36,020 nucleotides of DNA, taken from an uncultured Thalassovita sp. GTDB lineage: Bacteria > Bacteroidota > Bacteroidia > Cytophagales > Flammeovirgaceae. Position numbers and translations under genes: made by a program. Within the stretch, counting starts at the first letter, position 1. Every line of letters begins with the position of its first letter. The notes below the pieces were generated by a model. The model did not search any database, was not told where the DNA came from, and saw only the letters and a program-made list of their open reading frames with translations. Of this stretch, positions 1 to 8,754 are shown in pieces. The stretch is taken from assembly GCA_937129345.1 (NCBI GenBank), contig CAKZMZ010000449.1:1-36020 (forward strand), written 5' to 3'.

Positions 1-1
1 G

Positions 2-301
2 ATTAAAGCTGCCGTAAAAATGGAAGATGAGGAAGAGAAAAAAGCAGCCACTATATACATAGGCAAACTAATGAAGTCTTTCTATGCTTCTTGGAACAAA
101 GAAAACATAAGCGATGATGTGATAGTGAAACATCTCTATGAGATGTCGGAACGTCAAATAGATTTGCGTGATCAACTCGGGCAAGCAGAAACACTTTTTA
201 ATATTAGCAATTTTAAAGAAAAAGGCCCCGAAAGGCACGACAACAGCAGCAATGACAAAAGATCTAGGGGCTCAAATAAGAGAAGAAGAAGGAGAAGATA
301 G
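2..301 (+). CDS. DUF4290-like protein, C-terminal part (5' end outside window)
   Basis: The frame is open upstream of the annotated Met (..IKAAVKMEDEEEKKAATIYIGKLMKSFYASWNKENISDDVIVKHLYEMS..). It resembles the C-terminus of the conserved Bacteroidota DUF4290 family and has a basic R-rich tail. Confidence 0.6.
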   Translation: MKAAVKMEDEEEKKAATIYIGKLMKSFYASWNKENISDDVIVKHLYEMSERQIDLRDQLGQAETLFNISNFKEKGPERHDNSSNDKRSRGSNKRRRRRR

Positions 302-322
302 CACTTTTTATTTTCTACCTAT

Positions 323-357
323 AAAAAAGCAACTGTTCAAAATTCAGTTGCTTTTTT
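323..357 (+). terminator. Intrinsic terminator after the DUF4290-like gene
   Basis: Perfect 13-bp arms AAAAAAGCAACTG / CAGTTGCTTTTTT around a 9-nt loop, ending in a T-run. Confidence 0.85.
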
Positions 358-463
358 GTTTGCTTATATTTATGGAAAGTTTATTTCATTAAACTTTTTA
401 ATTTTTGAATGTAAATTTGTTCAACTGTGCTGCTCAGCATAACAGACAAAAACTTTATATAAA

Positions 464-1396
464 ATGAATAGGAGGAATTTTTCTAAAAAAGTACTGGCTT
501 TCTCATCACTTGCCCCTTACTTTTTTACAGGTATTGGCAACCTAGCATTTGCTCAAAATGGCAAAAAGCCCGTAATTATTGATGCGGATACCGCCAACGA
601 AATTGACGATTTATACGCCATCGTTCGAATGATTATGGCAGAAGAGTTTAATGTGCTCGGCCTATGTTCTGCTCAGTGGTTCCATCAATTATCCCCTATA
701 AACTCTGTACAAGAAAGTCAACGGCTTAATGATGATTTATTAAGGTTGATGGGTAGGCAAGATATTCCCGCACCTTTAGGCTCTGAAATGAAAATGGGCA
801 AACCTTGGGGCGGTTACGAGCCTGCCGATTCTGTAGCTGCAAGGTTTATCATTAATGAAGCTAAAAAAGAACGCGGCGAAAAATTAACCATTATCGCTCT
901 AGGAGCTGTTACCAATGTGGCATCGGCCATTGCTTTGGCGCCAGAAATCGTTTCTAATATTCAGGTTTTCTCATTGGGCGGAAGATATGAAGATGATAAA
1001 AAGCTTTGGGATAAGAATGAGTTCAATGTGCGTAGAGACCTAAACGCATTTAATTACCTACTAGATACTGAAGGGCTAGAGTTTAACGTAATGCCAGTAA
1101 ACATACTCTTCGATTTTAAATTTACACAAACCGAAATTACCGATAGACTTTAAGGTAAAGGTGGTGTTTGGGATTATTTAGTGGCCCGTTGGAAAAGCAA
1201 CGCCGCAGGCGACGGAGTAAGGATATTTTGGGATTTGGCCTTAGGAGTAGCTGTGCTAAAACCCAACCTAGCTACGCTTGTAAAAAGAAATACACCACCT
1301 CAGAATAAACAAAGGCAGGTAGGCGTATACACCGCTATAGATACACAAGCCATGATCAAAGATTGGTGGGACTTTTTCGAGGAAAAAGCCAAATAA
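464..1396 (+). pseudogene. Inosine/uridine-preferring nucleoside hydrolase-like protein with one in-frame TAA (1151-1153)
   Basis: The N-terminal part has the nucleoside hydrolase signature VIIDADTANEIDDLYAI and an RR-containing signal peptide. The ORF stops at ..TEITDRL* and continues in the same frame as GKGGVWDYLVARWKSNAAGDGVRIFWDLALGVAVLKP..FFEEKAK*, with no frameshift. Confidence 0.8.
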
Positions 1397-1403
1397 CCTT
1401 TCA

Positions 1404-4400
1404 TTACTCCTTTAGCACTTTTTTAGTATAGGTTTTGTCTCGCAAAGATATTTTTAGTAAGTACATTCCACTTGGAATTTTGCTTAAATCTATCCTATAA
1501 AAATGGGGTTGCTTTTGAACGTTTATAGAAAGCATCTTCCCCTTGAGGGTATGCAGTTCTATATCCGACGATTCAATCTGCGGAAATCTTGCTATGTTTA
1601 AATAGCTTTGAGCTGGCGAGGGAAAGATTACGACTTCATTAAGCACTCTACCATTTGGCAGTAAAACGTTGTTTACAGAAGTAATGGTATTTTGCCAGAC
1701 ATACAGTTCTTTTTCTTCGATATATGTGCAGCCCAAAGTATCTTTTACTAAGAGCTGCACTATTTGGGTTCCTACAGAGTCTAAGGTGATTTCGAAGTCT
1801 TGTCCATTACCCGACTGTCCTTTACTAGTTGTCCAAGTCCATTCAAGGCCATAAGCTGCTTTTGCTAGCAAGCTACCTGCCGCTATATTTACAGAATCGG
1901 GCATACTTATCAACTCTGTATCAGGAGAAGGATAGATGTCTATAAAAATCTGCTTTTTATCGCTCTCTAGGTCATCTGAGGTATTGCTTACCTCTAAAGA
2001 AACAGGATTTATAATGTTCTCTATTGTGTACTCCAACTGCTCAGCAATAAGCTCATCTCCCATATAAAACCTAAAACTGTTACCATTTTCAGGCGCAATG
2101 TTTAAGTCATTTCCAAAGCATACAAAAAAAGTATCTTTTACTGCAGGCAAGGGCGATTGTTTCAGAGCTACAATTTCATTAGATGAAAAATTAACACAAG
2201 GTACTTCACTGCTTACTCCTAAAGTAATGTTGTAAATATCTTTTTCAGCATAGGTGTGGTAAATAGTATCCATGTTTTCGTACTGTACGCCATCTCCCAT
2301 GTTCCAATGTAGAGAGAGGCCTTCTGTATTATTGGCCACTACTTTAAAAGTCTCACCGACTACTACATCATTTGGCACCTCCCAACTTACATTTTGGGTA
2401 GTATTTGAAAAATAAAGCGTTACAGCAACTTTTTCACTCTCAAATACGCTGTTGTGGTTGCTCACCCACACTATAGCTGAATCGCTAGTAGCTGGTACTT
2501 TTAGGGTGTTACCTTGAGCAAATGGTTGTGTGGCAGATTTTTGTGTGTAATACTTGTAATGCTCGCCGTCTTCCCAAACCAATAATGCACTATCGGCAGC
2601 ACAAAGTGTGGTATCCTGCACAAGCGGTGACTTGCTGTAGTATGGTGTATAATCTAGTTCTATAGCGGCCATGGCCATTTGTTCTCGTAATTCTAACAAA
2701 GAATGGCCTGCTACCAAAATGTATGGGACCTCCAATGTATCGTTTGGCGCCACGTTAAGAAAAGCTTGGCTATTTACCTGTAATACATCTGCATCGCCTG
2801 TAAAATTTTCTTGCAGTTCCCCTGTAAGCATTTGGTATTTTCCTGCATCAGAAAAAGTATCATTTGGGTTTAGTTGAGTATAGCCATGTCTATCTATGGT
2901 TGTTGTCTTGGCACTTTGGCTAAAAAGTTTTATCCCGAAATACAAGTCTTGGTGGTGCACATATCCAAAATCGTAAAGACTATCCCAAGCAGCCGTGTTG
3001 ATGTTTTTCTCATCCAATAAAAAATTGGTATACAGGCCTATAGCAGCATCCTTAATGGTGTCTGTACCCACATTGGCAATCTTATAGTTCAATTCTAAAT
3101 AGGGCCTGTGCTGATGTAAAGTGATAATTTGTTGTAGGTGCGTATCGGGATGCTTAAATACATCATAAAACGATTCTGTAATTTCTATCGAGCTATCGCC
3201 AATTACTGTTTGGATAGGTGTAAGTTGGGTAAAATCTGTACTTTTAGAAGTATCGACCACGCAAATGGCATCAGACACTTTTGTAGAATCTGTACCATAG
3301 ATCGCACCTGCATCAAATATGAGTTGCCTGTTTTTCCATTGTAGACCTAAGCCGTAGAGAGTGCCCTCATTTCCTATGTAGCCAAGTCGCCCGCTGCCCT
3401 CTAAACTCAACTTCCAATTTCCTTTCGTAATGTCAAAAAAGGCATCTGAATAAAGGAAAAAATATTGATAATCTTCATAATCACCATCTATGTAACTGAG
3501 CTTGAAATACATCTGATGGTTTTCTGGCAATGCTTCGCTTAAGCTTACCTTAAAGGGCGAAATAATGTTGTTGATAGAGTCTAGCTCATTTAAAGCGCCC
3601 AACTCAAAAACACTGTCGAGCATTTGCACATGTGGTGATAGAGATGTGATACTTACTTTGGCCGTATCGCTTAAAGCACTTAAAAAATTTGTAAACGACA
3701 TTGTAAGATTAGCCGTATCACCGCGAACCATAAGCCCTTTTCCCGAGCCTACCAAATTAAAATCGCTTGCTCTTACAGCTCTAAGACTACTGCCTTTTTG
3801 TAAAGCTTTTAATGTGTTTAGTCTGCCCTTTCCTAATTTATCTTTAAAGTTGATGTTGCCAGCCAGATGGTATACATCGTCGGCAGATACACGCAGAACC
3901 TCTGCAATTTGCTTGGCTGTGTAGTTTGGATAAGCCGCCCTTAGCAAGCCCGCAATTCCTGCAACAAAAGGCGCTGCATAAGAAGAACCTGTTACAGCTT
4001 TATATTCTTCTCCATTGCTTAGGTATGTGGTAGGCACTTGGTGACCTGGCGCTAACAAGTCTACAAAATAGCTATAACTTCCGGTCCAAAACCTTTCATC
4101 ATTTTGCATAGAGTGAGCCACAGAAAGTACATTTTCATAAGAAGCAGGATAAAAATCCCAATGCCCATTGGTATTGCCTGCTGCTGCGATTATCAACACA
4201 TCGTGCACTTCGGTTATGTAGTTGATGATGTCTTGCTCGTACTGAGAAACACCTCCCCCTTGCCTACCCAAAGATATGTTGATAACTTTACACCCATTTT
4301 CGGCTGCGTACAACATCGCTTCAAATACATTGAATATCAACCCTGATGAAGTAATGATACTTATAGGCATAAAGCGTGTGTCGTGGCCTGTTCCGAAAGT

Positions 4401-5129
4401 TCCGAATGCATCGTTGACTTTGGCAGCTGCCACTCCCGAAACTTCGGTACCATGGCTAAAAATATCATTTACATTGGTACTCATTTCAGCCATATTATAA
4501 CCTAATGAGTCATCTACATAGCCATTGTTATCGTCATCTACACCTGCTTGGCCGTATCTTTCTGCGTTATTGTAATATAATTGCGGTGCCAAGCTAGGAT
4601 GATCGATTTTTACTCCGGTATCTACAATGCCGATCACTACTGATGTATCTCCTTTTGAAATATCCCACGCTTCATAAGTTTGGGTATTTACATGGCCCCA
4701 ATGTGCACCTTGGTGTGTGTCATTAGGCGTATAGAGCAATTGGTAAGCATGTAAGGGTTCTGCATATTCTACCCACTCCTCAGCGCTTAATTGTTTAATG
4801 CGTTTGGCTTTTTCTACCTCGGGTACCATAACTTTATAAATAGCGCCTAGGTCATTGGCAATCTTGGCTTTTTCGCGCAAACGCCTGTTCGAGGCTGTAT
4901 TGAGGTTTTTTGTATTCCTTACTTTTCTTAGATTGGTGAGGCCCAAACTCCGCAATTTTTCTTCATTTGCATCTAAACCTTGTGTTGCATATCTAGCATT
5001 GGCAGCCTTTTCTTTAACCTTTACTACAATGGTAGACAAACCTGCTTGCTGGGCATGTGTTTCGCCCCAAAAAGAAAAGATGATCAGGTAAAAAAATAAG
5101 GAATGAAAAGTAGAATACGTATTTGCCAT
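1404..5129 (-). CDS. Secreted S8 (subtilisin-like) serine peptidase with PKD-like domain and T9SS type A sorting domain
   Basis: Catalytic blocks: GIVDTGVKIDHPS (Asp), SHGTEVSGVAA (His), GSSYAAPFVAGIAG (Ser). PKD-like segment LHWNMGDG..YHTYAEKDIYNITL. C-terminal IFPSPAQSYLNI...GMYLLKISLRDKTYTKKVLKE is a Por/T9SS sorting signal. Confidence 0.93.
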   Translation of the reverse strand: MANTYSTFHSLFFYLIIFSFWGETHAQQAGLSTIVVKVKEKAANARYATQGLDANEEKLRSLGLTNLRKVRNTKNLNTASNRRLREKAKIANDLGAIYKVMVPEVEKAKRIKQLSAEEWVEYAEPLHAYQLLYTPNDTHQGAHWGHVNTQTYEAWDISKGDTSVVIGIVDTGVKIDHPSLAPQLYYNNAERYGQAGVDDDNNGYVDDSLGYNMAEMSTNVNDIFSHGTEVSGVAAAKVNDAFGTFGTGHDTRFMPISIITSSGLIFNVFEAMLYAAENGCKVINISLGRQGGGVSQYEQDIINYITEVHDVLIIAAAGNTNGHWDFYPASYENVLSVAHSMQNDERFWTGSYSYFVDLLAPGHQVPTTYLSNGEEYKAVTGSSYAAPFVAGIAGLLRAAYPNYTAKQIAEVLRVSADDVYHLAGNINFKDKLGKGRLNTLKALQKGSSLRAVRASDFNLVGSGKGLMVRGDTANLTMSFTNFLSALSDTAKVSITSLSPHVQMLDSVFELGALNELDSINNIISPFKVSLSEALPENHQMYFKLSYIDGDYEDYQYFFLYSDAFFDITKGNWKLSLEGSGRLGYIGNEGTLYGLGLQWKNRQLIFDAGAIYGTDSTKVSDAICVVDTSKSTDFTQLTPIQTVIGDSSIEITESFYDVFKHPDTHLQQIITLHQHRPYLELNYKIANVGTDTIKDAAIGLYTNFLLDEKNINTAAWDSLYDFGYVHHQDLYFGIKLFSQSAKTTTIDRHGYTQLNPNDTFSDAGKYQMLTGELQENFTGDADVLQVNSQAFLNVAPNDTLEVPYILVAGHSLLELREQMAMAAIELDYTPYYSKSPLVQDTTLCAADSALLVWEDGEHYKYYTQKSATQPFAQGNTLKVPATSDSAIVWVSNHNSVFESEKVAVTLYFSNTTQNVSWEVPNDVVVGETFKVVANNTEGLSLHWNMGDGVQYENMDTIYHTYAEKDIYNITLGVSSEVPCVNFSSNEIVALKQSPLPAVKDTFFVCFGNDLNIAPENGNSFRFYMGDELIAEQLEYTIENIINPVSLEVSNTSDDLESDKKQIFIDIYPSPDTELISMPDSVNIAAGSLLAKAAYGLEWTWTTSKGQSGNGQDFEITLDSVGTQIVQLLVKDTLGCTYIEEKELYVWQNTITSVNNVLLPNGRVLNEVVIFPSPAQSYLNIARFPQIESSDIELHTLKGKMLSINVQKQPHFYRIDLSKIPSGMYLLKISLRDKTYTKKVLKE

Positions 5130-5222
5130 AGCGCGCCCATTCTTCTGTTAATGATTATTAAGAACGGTGCACTTTAAAGGCTAATCTGCATAAAAAGCAG
5201 ATTTATATCTTCATGTAATTTT

Positions 5223-5642
5223 TTAGCCCATTAAGGTAATTACCAAGTTTCTACCCGATGCATGATTGCGATGTTCGCAGAGGTAGATACCTTGCCAAGT
5301 CCCTAAATTAAGTCTGCCATCAGTAATGGGAACCATTACGTTATTGCCCAAGATAGAAGCCTTGATGTGTGCCGGCATGTCGTCTGAGCCTTCATAGTCA
5401 TGTTTGTAGTAGGGCATATTTTCTGGCACCATTTTATTAAAGTGGCTCTCAAAATCTTGCCTTACTGTTGGATCTGCATTTTCGTTAATGCTCAAACTTG
5501 CCGAAGTATGTTGTATAAATATATGTGCCAAGCCCGCTTTATAGTCGCTTAGCTCGAGTACATTTTTCTCTATGAGATGTGTTATTAAATGAAAGCCACG
5601 CCTAAAAGACGGTAGCCTAAAAGTGGTCTGAAAAGTTTGCAT
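5223..5642 (-). CDS. YjbQ family protein (secondary thiamine-phosphate synthase enzyme family)
   Basis: 139 aa with HTSASLSINENADPTVRQDFE, HIKASILGNNVMVPITDGRLNLGTWQGIYLCEHRNHASGRNLVITLMG, which are typical YjbQ/UPF0047 motifs. Confidence 0.9.
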   Translation of the reverse strand: MQTFQTTFRLPSFRRGFHLITHLIEKNVLELSDYKAGLAHIFIQHTSASLSINENADPTVRQDFESHFNKMVPENMPYYKHDYEGSDDMPAHIKASILGNNVMVPITDGRLNLGTWQGIYLCEHRNHASGRNLVITLMG

Positions 5643-5723
5643 ATCTATTCAAAAAATTTAACCTATGAACTAAGTCTTGGACTACGAGTCGTATACTGAA
5701 GCTCACGGGCTTGATTGTCATAT

Positions 5724-7328
5724 TTACTTTATACCAGGCTGCTTTAAGACAAAGCCTTCTTTTTCTTTGGCTTCATCTACAATCTTTTTAACATCTTGCA
5801 AAAGCTTTTTTGCATCGTAAATTATGCCATCTTTAATGGTATATTTTACGCCTCCTACGCGAGTTACTTCGTTGTCTTCATTTAATTTAATCGCTCCTGT
5901 ACCGTATAATACTTTTAGGTTTGCTAGTGGATTTTCTTCTACCAGAACCATATCTGCCAGTTTACCAATCTCTATAGAACCTATCTCTTTGTCTCTACCT
6001 AAAGCTTCTGCTCCTTTTAAGGTTGCTGCCCGAATTACTTCTAAAGGATGGAAACCCGCTTCTCTCAACAATTCCAGTTCTCTGATATAGGCAAAACCAT
6101 ACAATTGATAAATGAAGCCTGAATCTGATCCGGTGGTTACTCTGCCACCTCTGTTCTTATATTCATTCACAAATTCCATCCATAATTGATAGTTTTTCTT
6201 CCAGGCTACCTCGTCTTCTGTAGACCAAAAATGCCAGTAAGAACCATGTGACACCCTGCTTGGCTGGTAAAATCTCCAAAGCGAAGGCAAGGTGTAATCT
6301 TCGTGCCACTCGGCCCGCCTTGCCCTCATCAAATCTCTACTTGCCTCGTAAATGTTGAATGTTGGATCTAAGGTAAAATCTAGTTCGAGTAATTCGTTCA
6401 TCACAGCATTCCATTTTTCTGAGTGGGGTTCTGCTGCCTGGGCCCAAAGCCTACCGGCTTGCTCAAATCGGTCTTGCTCGTTTTGGTAATTATAATCTGC
6501 TGGATAATCTTGAATGGTTCTATCATCGAAAAGTGCTTCTGGCAAGCCATACCAATGTTCCATAGAGGTAAGGCCCATTCTAGCAGTATTAAGCACATTG
6601 AGCCAAGCCACATCTAACTGTGCATGATGACAGGCCGAACGCAAACCAAGCTTGCCCGCTTCATCTAGGGCCGCTTCCATTATGTCTGGCCTAGCGCCAA
6701 AAAACTTAATACCATCGGCACCTTGCTTAGAGACTTTTTGTACCCATGCGCGTGCTTCTTCTGGCAAGGCTATTTTCTTTTCGTTACCTAAACCAAAAGC
6801 TGGGTACGCTTCTATTCGTGGTGCTGTAATGGTATTTTTATCGCTTTTTTCTTTGTGCTCCAGCACCCAATCTAAGCCATTACCTGTAGAAGGATCCCTA
6901 ATGGTAGTGATGCCATGCGCCATCCATAGCTTAAAAACATATTCTGCGGGCGTACCTTGCGACTTACCTCCAATGTGCCCGTGCATATCTACAAACCCAG
7001 GTAAAAGATACATCCCTTCTGCATCAATAACTTTTGCATTATCTTCTGCTTTTGGCCTTCTTTTTTCGCTGATGTTAACCCCAGGATAGCCAACTACTTT
7101 TATATCGGTGATGATGTTGTTCTCAACCACTACATCAACTGGGCCCAAAGGTGGGGAACCCGCCCCATTGATCAGCGTAGCACCTCTTATGATCAATTGT
7201 TTATAAGGGCCTTCGCCTTGAGTTCTATCAGGGGCTTTTTGTATGGCTCTATCTTGTGTGTGGACTTTTTGTATGAAAAAGATTAAAAATACAAATACTA
7301 CCAGAGGCTGGTAAAAAGAAATCTTCAT
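5724..7328 (-). CDS. Secreted amidohydrolase family (imidazolonepropionase/dipeptidase-like) protein
   Basis: LLPGFVDMHGHIGG (HxH metal motif), GITTIRDP, HHAQ, TTGSDSG, AATLKGAEALGRDKEIGSIEIGKLADMVLVEENPL. N-terminal signal peptide. Confidence 0.9.
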   Translation of the reverse strand: MKISFYQPLVVFVFLIFFIQKVHTQDRAIQKAPDRTQGEGPYKQLIIRGATLINGAGSPPLGPVDVVVENNIITDIKVVGYPGVNISEKRRPKAEDNAKVIDAEGMYLLPGFVDMHGHIGGKSQGTPAEYVFKLWMAHGITTIRDPSTGNGLDWVLEHKEKSDKNTITAPRIEAYPAFGLGNEKKIALPEEARAWVQKVSKQGADGIKFFGARPDIMEAALDEAGKLGLRSACHHAQLDVAWLNVLNTARMGLTSMEHWYGLPEALFDDRTIQDYPADYNYQNEQDRFEQAGRLWAQAAEPHSEKWNAVMNELLELDFTLDPTFNIYEASRDLMRARRAEWHEDYTLPSLWRFYQPSRVSHGSYWHFWSTEDEVAWKKNYQLWMEFVNEYKNRGGRVTTGSDSGFIYQLYGFAYIRELELLREAGFHPLEVIRAATLKGAEALGRDKEIGSIEIGKLADMVLVEENPLANLKVLYGTGAIKLNEDNEVTRVGGVKYTIKDGIIYDAKKLLQDVKKIVDEAKEKEGFVLKQPGIK

Positions 7329-7368
7329 GAGACAGTTTTAAAAAATGATTATTCTCTAAACCATTAAT

Positions 7369-7390
7369 ATTACAAAATACGCCTTGTAAT
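7369..7390. promoter_or_regulatory. Inverted repeat upstream of the amidohydrolase gene
   Basis: ATTACAA-N8-TTGTAAT, a perfect 7-bp dyad 41 bp or more upstream of the start codon at 7328. Function unknown. Confidence 0.3.
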
Positions 7391-7691
7391 AAAAATTTCT
7401 GTTTATTGAAATAAAGGATATATACGCTAAAATTCATCCTTTTTTCAACAGTATCCTATTAAAATATATGAGTGGGATTTTAAAAGGTTAAGGAATGAAA
7501 ATTACGCTCGAATCAAAAAAAATAGATGATTGCCAACTTTTATGAGCCAATTGTATAGCAGGCAATCGAGCATCAACAAAATTTATTATTAAAATAATTT
7601 GAACTGATTAGACCTTACTATTTGTTAATAAACCGAATTCGCATTTCAAGAGAAATAGCGATGAAATAATAGTAAATTAGCTGTAGATGTT

Positions 7692-7720
7692 AGTCATGTC
7701 TGGTTTTACCGGGCATGACT
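7692..7720 (-). terminator. Strong stem-loop immediately after the flippase-like gene (putative terminator)
   Basis: 12-bp stem AGTCATGTCTGG / CCGGGCATGACT (two G-U pairs) with loop TTTTA, 2 nt past the stop codon of the 7723..8751 gene. The T-run is on the plus-strand side, so orientation is uncertain. Confidence 0.55.
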
Positions 7721-7722
7721 TT

Positions 7723-8751
7723 TTACTTTTTGGCAAAATAAACCATGCCTATTAAGCCCAATCCTATTTGATAAACCGTTTGAAAACCGTGGTTGACAAT
7801 GGCCAATGAATTGCCTTGTAAGTGTGTAAAACCAAAAATTACTACGGCTTGTGCTACTATAAAATGATAAGCGCCCAAACCGCCTCCTTGTATGGGTAAA
7901 GATTTGGCAATACTACCCATTGCCATAATAACCAAACCTGCTTTTACACTGGCGTCTATGTCAAAAGCAAAAAACCATAGGTAAGTACTCAGAAAATAAT
8001 TGAACCAAATCAACAGGGTATAAATGATAAACAGCGAGGGTTTTTCTACATTTCTAATAGACGTTATACCGCGCCAAACTTCGTAAAAACGCGATTTGAT
8101 TTGTTTTTCTCTTATAAACTTTATAATTCTGCCCTTAAATAACCATAGCATTAATACAAAAAATAAGAGGATGAATACAGCAATGGAAAGCAACATCCAA
8201 ATATCATTAAACCAACCCAAACCTACCTTAAGAACAGGTTTTACCATATATTCTAAGGTAAAAACGGCTATTTCCTCATAAGCCCAAAGTACCGAGATTA
8301 TGCAAACAAATAAGAGGGATAGCACATCTATAAAACGCTCTGTAATTACAGTGCCAAATGCCGACTTAAAAGGGATGTGGTCTGCTTTTTTTAGGGCTAC
8401 ACATCTTGTGATTTCACCCATGCGTGGTATGGCATAATTTACCATATAACCGAACATTAAGGCATTAAAAGCCTTTACCAAACCTGGTCTATGCCCTAAG
8501 GTTTTTAATAAGAGCAACCATCTTAATGAGCGGATGATGTTATTGAAAACAGACACAAAAAATATGGGTATTGCCCACCAATAATTTACACTTTTTAAGC
8601 TGGCTAGTAGGTTTTCTGTACCCTGGTTTTGGATAATAAAATAAAGTAGTCCTATACCTATGGCACTAAAAAATGCGTAATAAAGCAATTGCTTGCTCTT
8701 GCCTTGTCTTTTCCACTCCTCAGGAAGCTTTATTACAGCAAGTGTATTCAT
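7723..8751 (-). CDS. Lysylphosphatidylglycerol synthase/UPF0104-type flippase-like transmembrane protein
   Basis: 342 aa, multiple TM helices; FFVSVFNNIIRSLRWLLLLKTLG, FGYMVNYAIPRMGEITRCVALKK, GTVITERFIDVLSLL, SIAKSLPIQGGGLGAYHFIVAQAVVIFG match the LPG_synthase_TM pattern. Confidence 0.88.
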   Translation of the reverse strand: MNTLAVIKLPEEWKRQGKSKQLLYYAFFSAIGIGLLYFIIQNQGTENLLASLKSVNYWWAIPIFFVSVFNNIIRSLRWLLLLKTLGHRPGLVKAFNALMFGYMVNYAIPRMGEITRCVALKKADHIPFKSAFGTVITERFIDVLSLLFVCIISVLWAYEEIAVFTLEYMVKPVLKVGLGWFNDIWMLLSIAVFILLFFVLMLWLFKGRIIKFIREKQIKSRFYEVWRGITSIRNVEKPSLFIIYTLLIWFNYFLSTYLWFFAFDIDASVKAGLVIMAMGSIAKSLPIQGGGLGAYHFIVAQAVVIFGFTHLQGNSLAIVNHGFQTVYQIGLGLIGMVYFAKK

Positions 8752-8754
8752 TAT

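Noticed and set aside
168-392. 74-aa plus-strand ORF
   Set aside because: Overlaps the DUF4290-like frame and runs through the intrinsic terminator at 323-357.
3565-3924. 119-aa plus-strand ORF inside the subtilase
   Set aside because: Antisense shadow ORF of a well-supported peptidase frame.
5183-5203. AATCTGC-N7-GCAGATT inverted repeat between the subtilase and YjbQ genes
   Set aside because: Short 7-bp stem without a U-tract; not convincing as a terminator or operator.
6652-7089. 145-aa plus-strand ORF
   Set aside because: Antisense to the amidohydrolase gene; low-complexity S/P/A-rich translation with no recognisable family.
7249-7437. 62-aa minus-strand ORF upstream of the amidohydrolase
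   Set aside because: Overlaps the amidohydrolase N-terminus and an A/T-rich intergenic region; no family resemblance.
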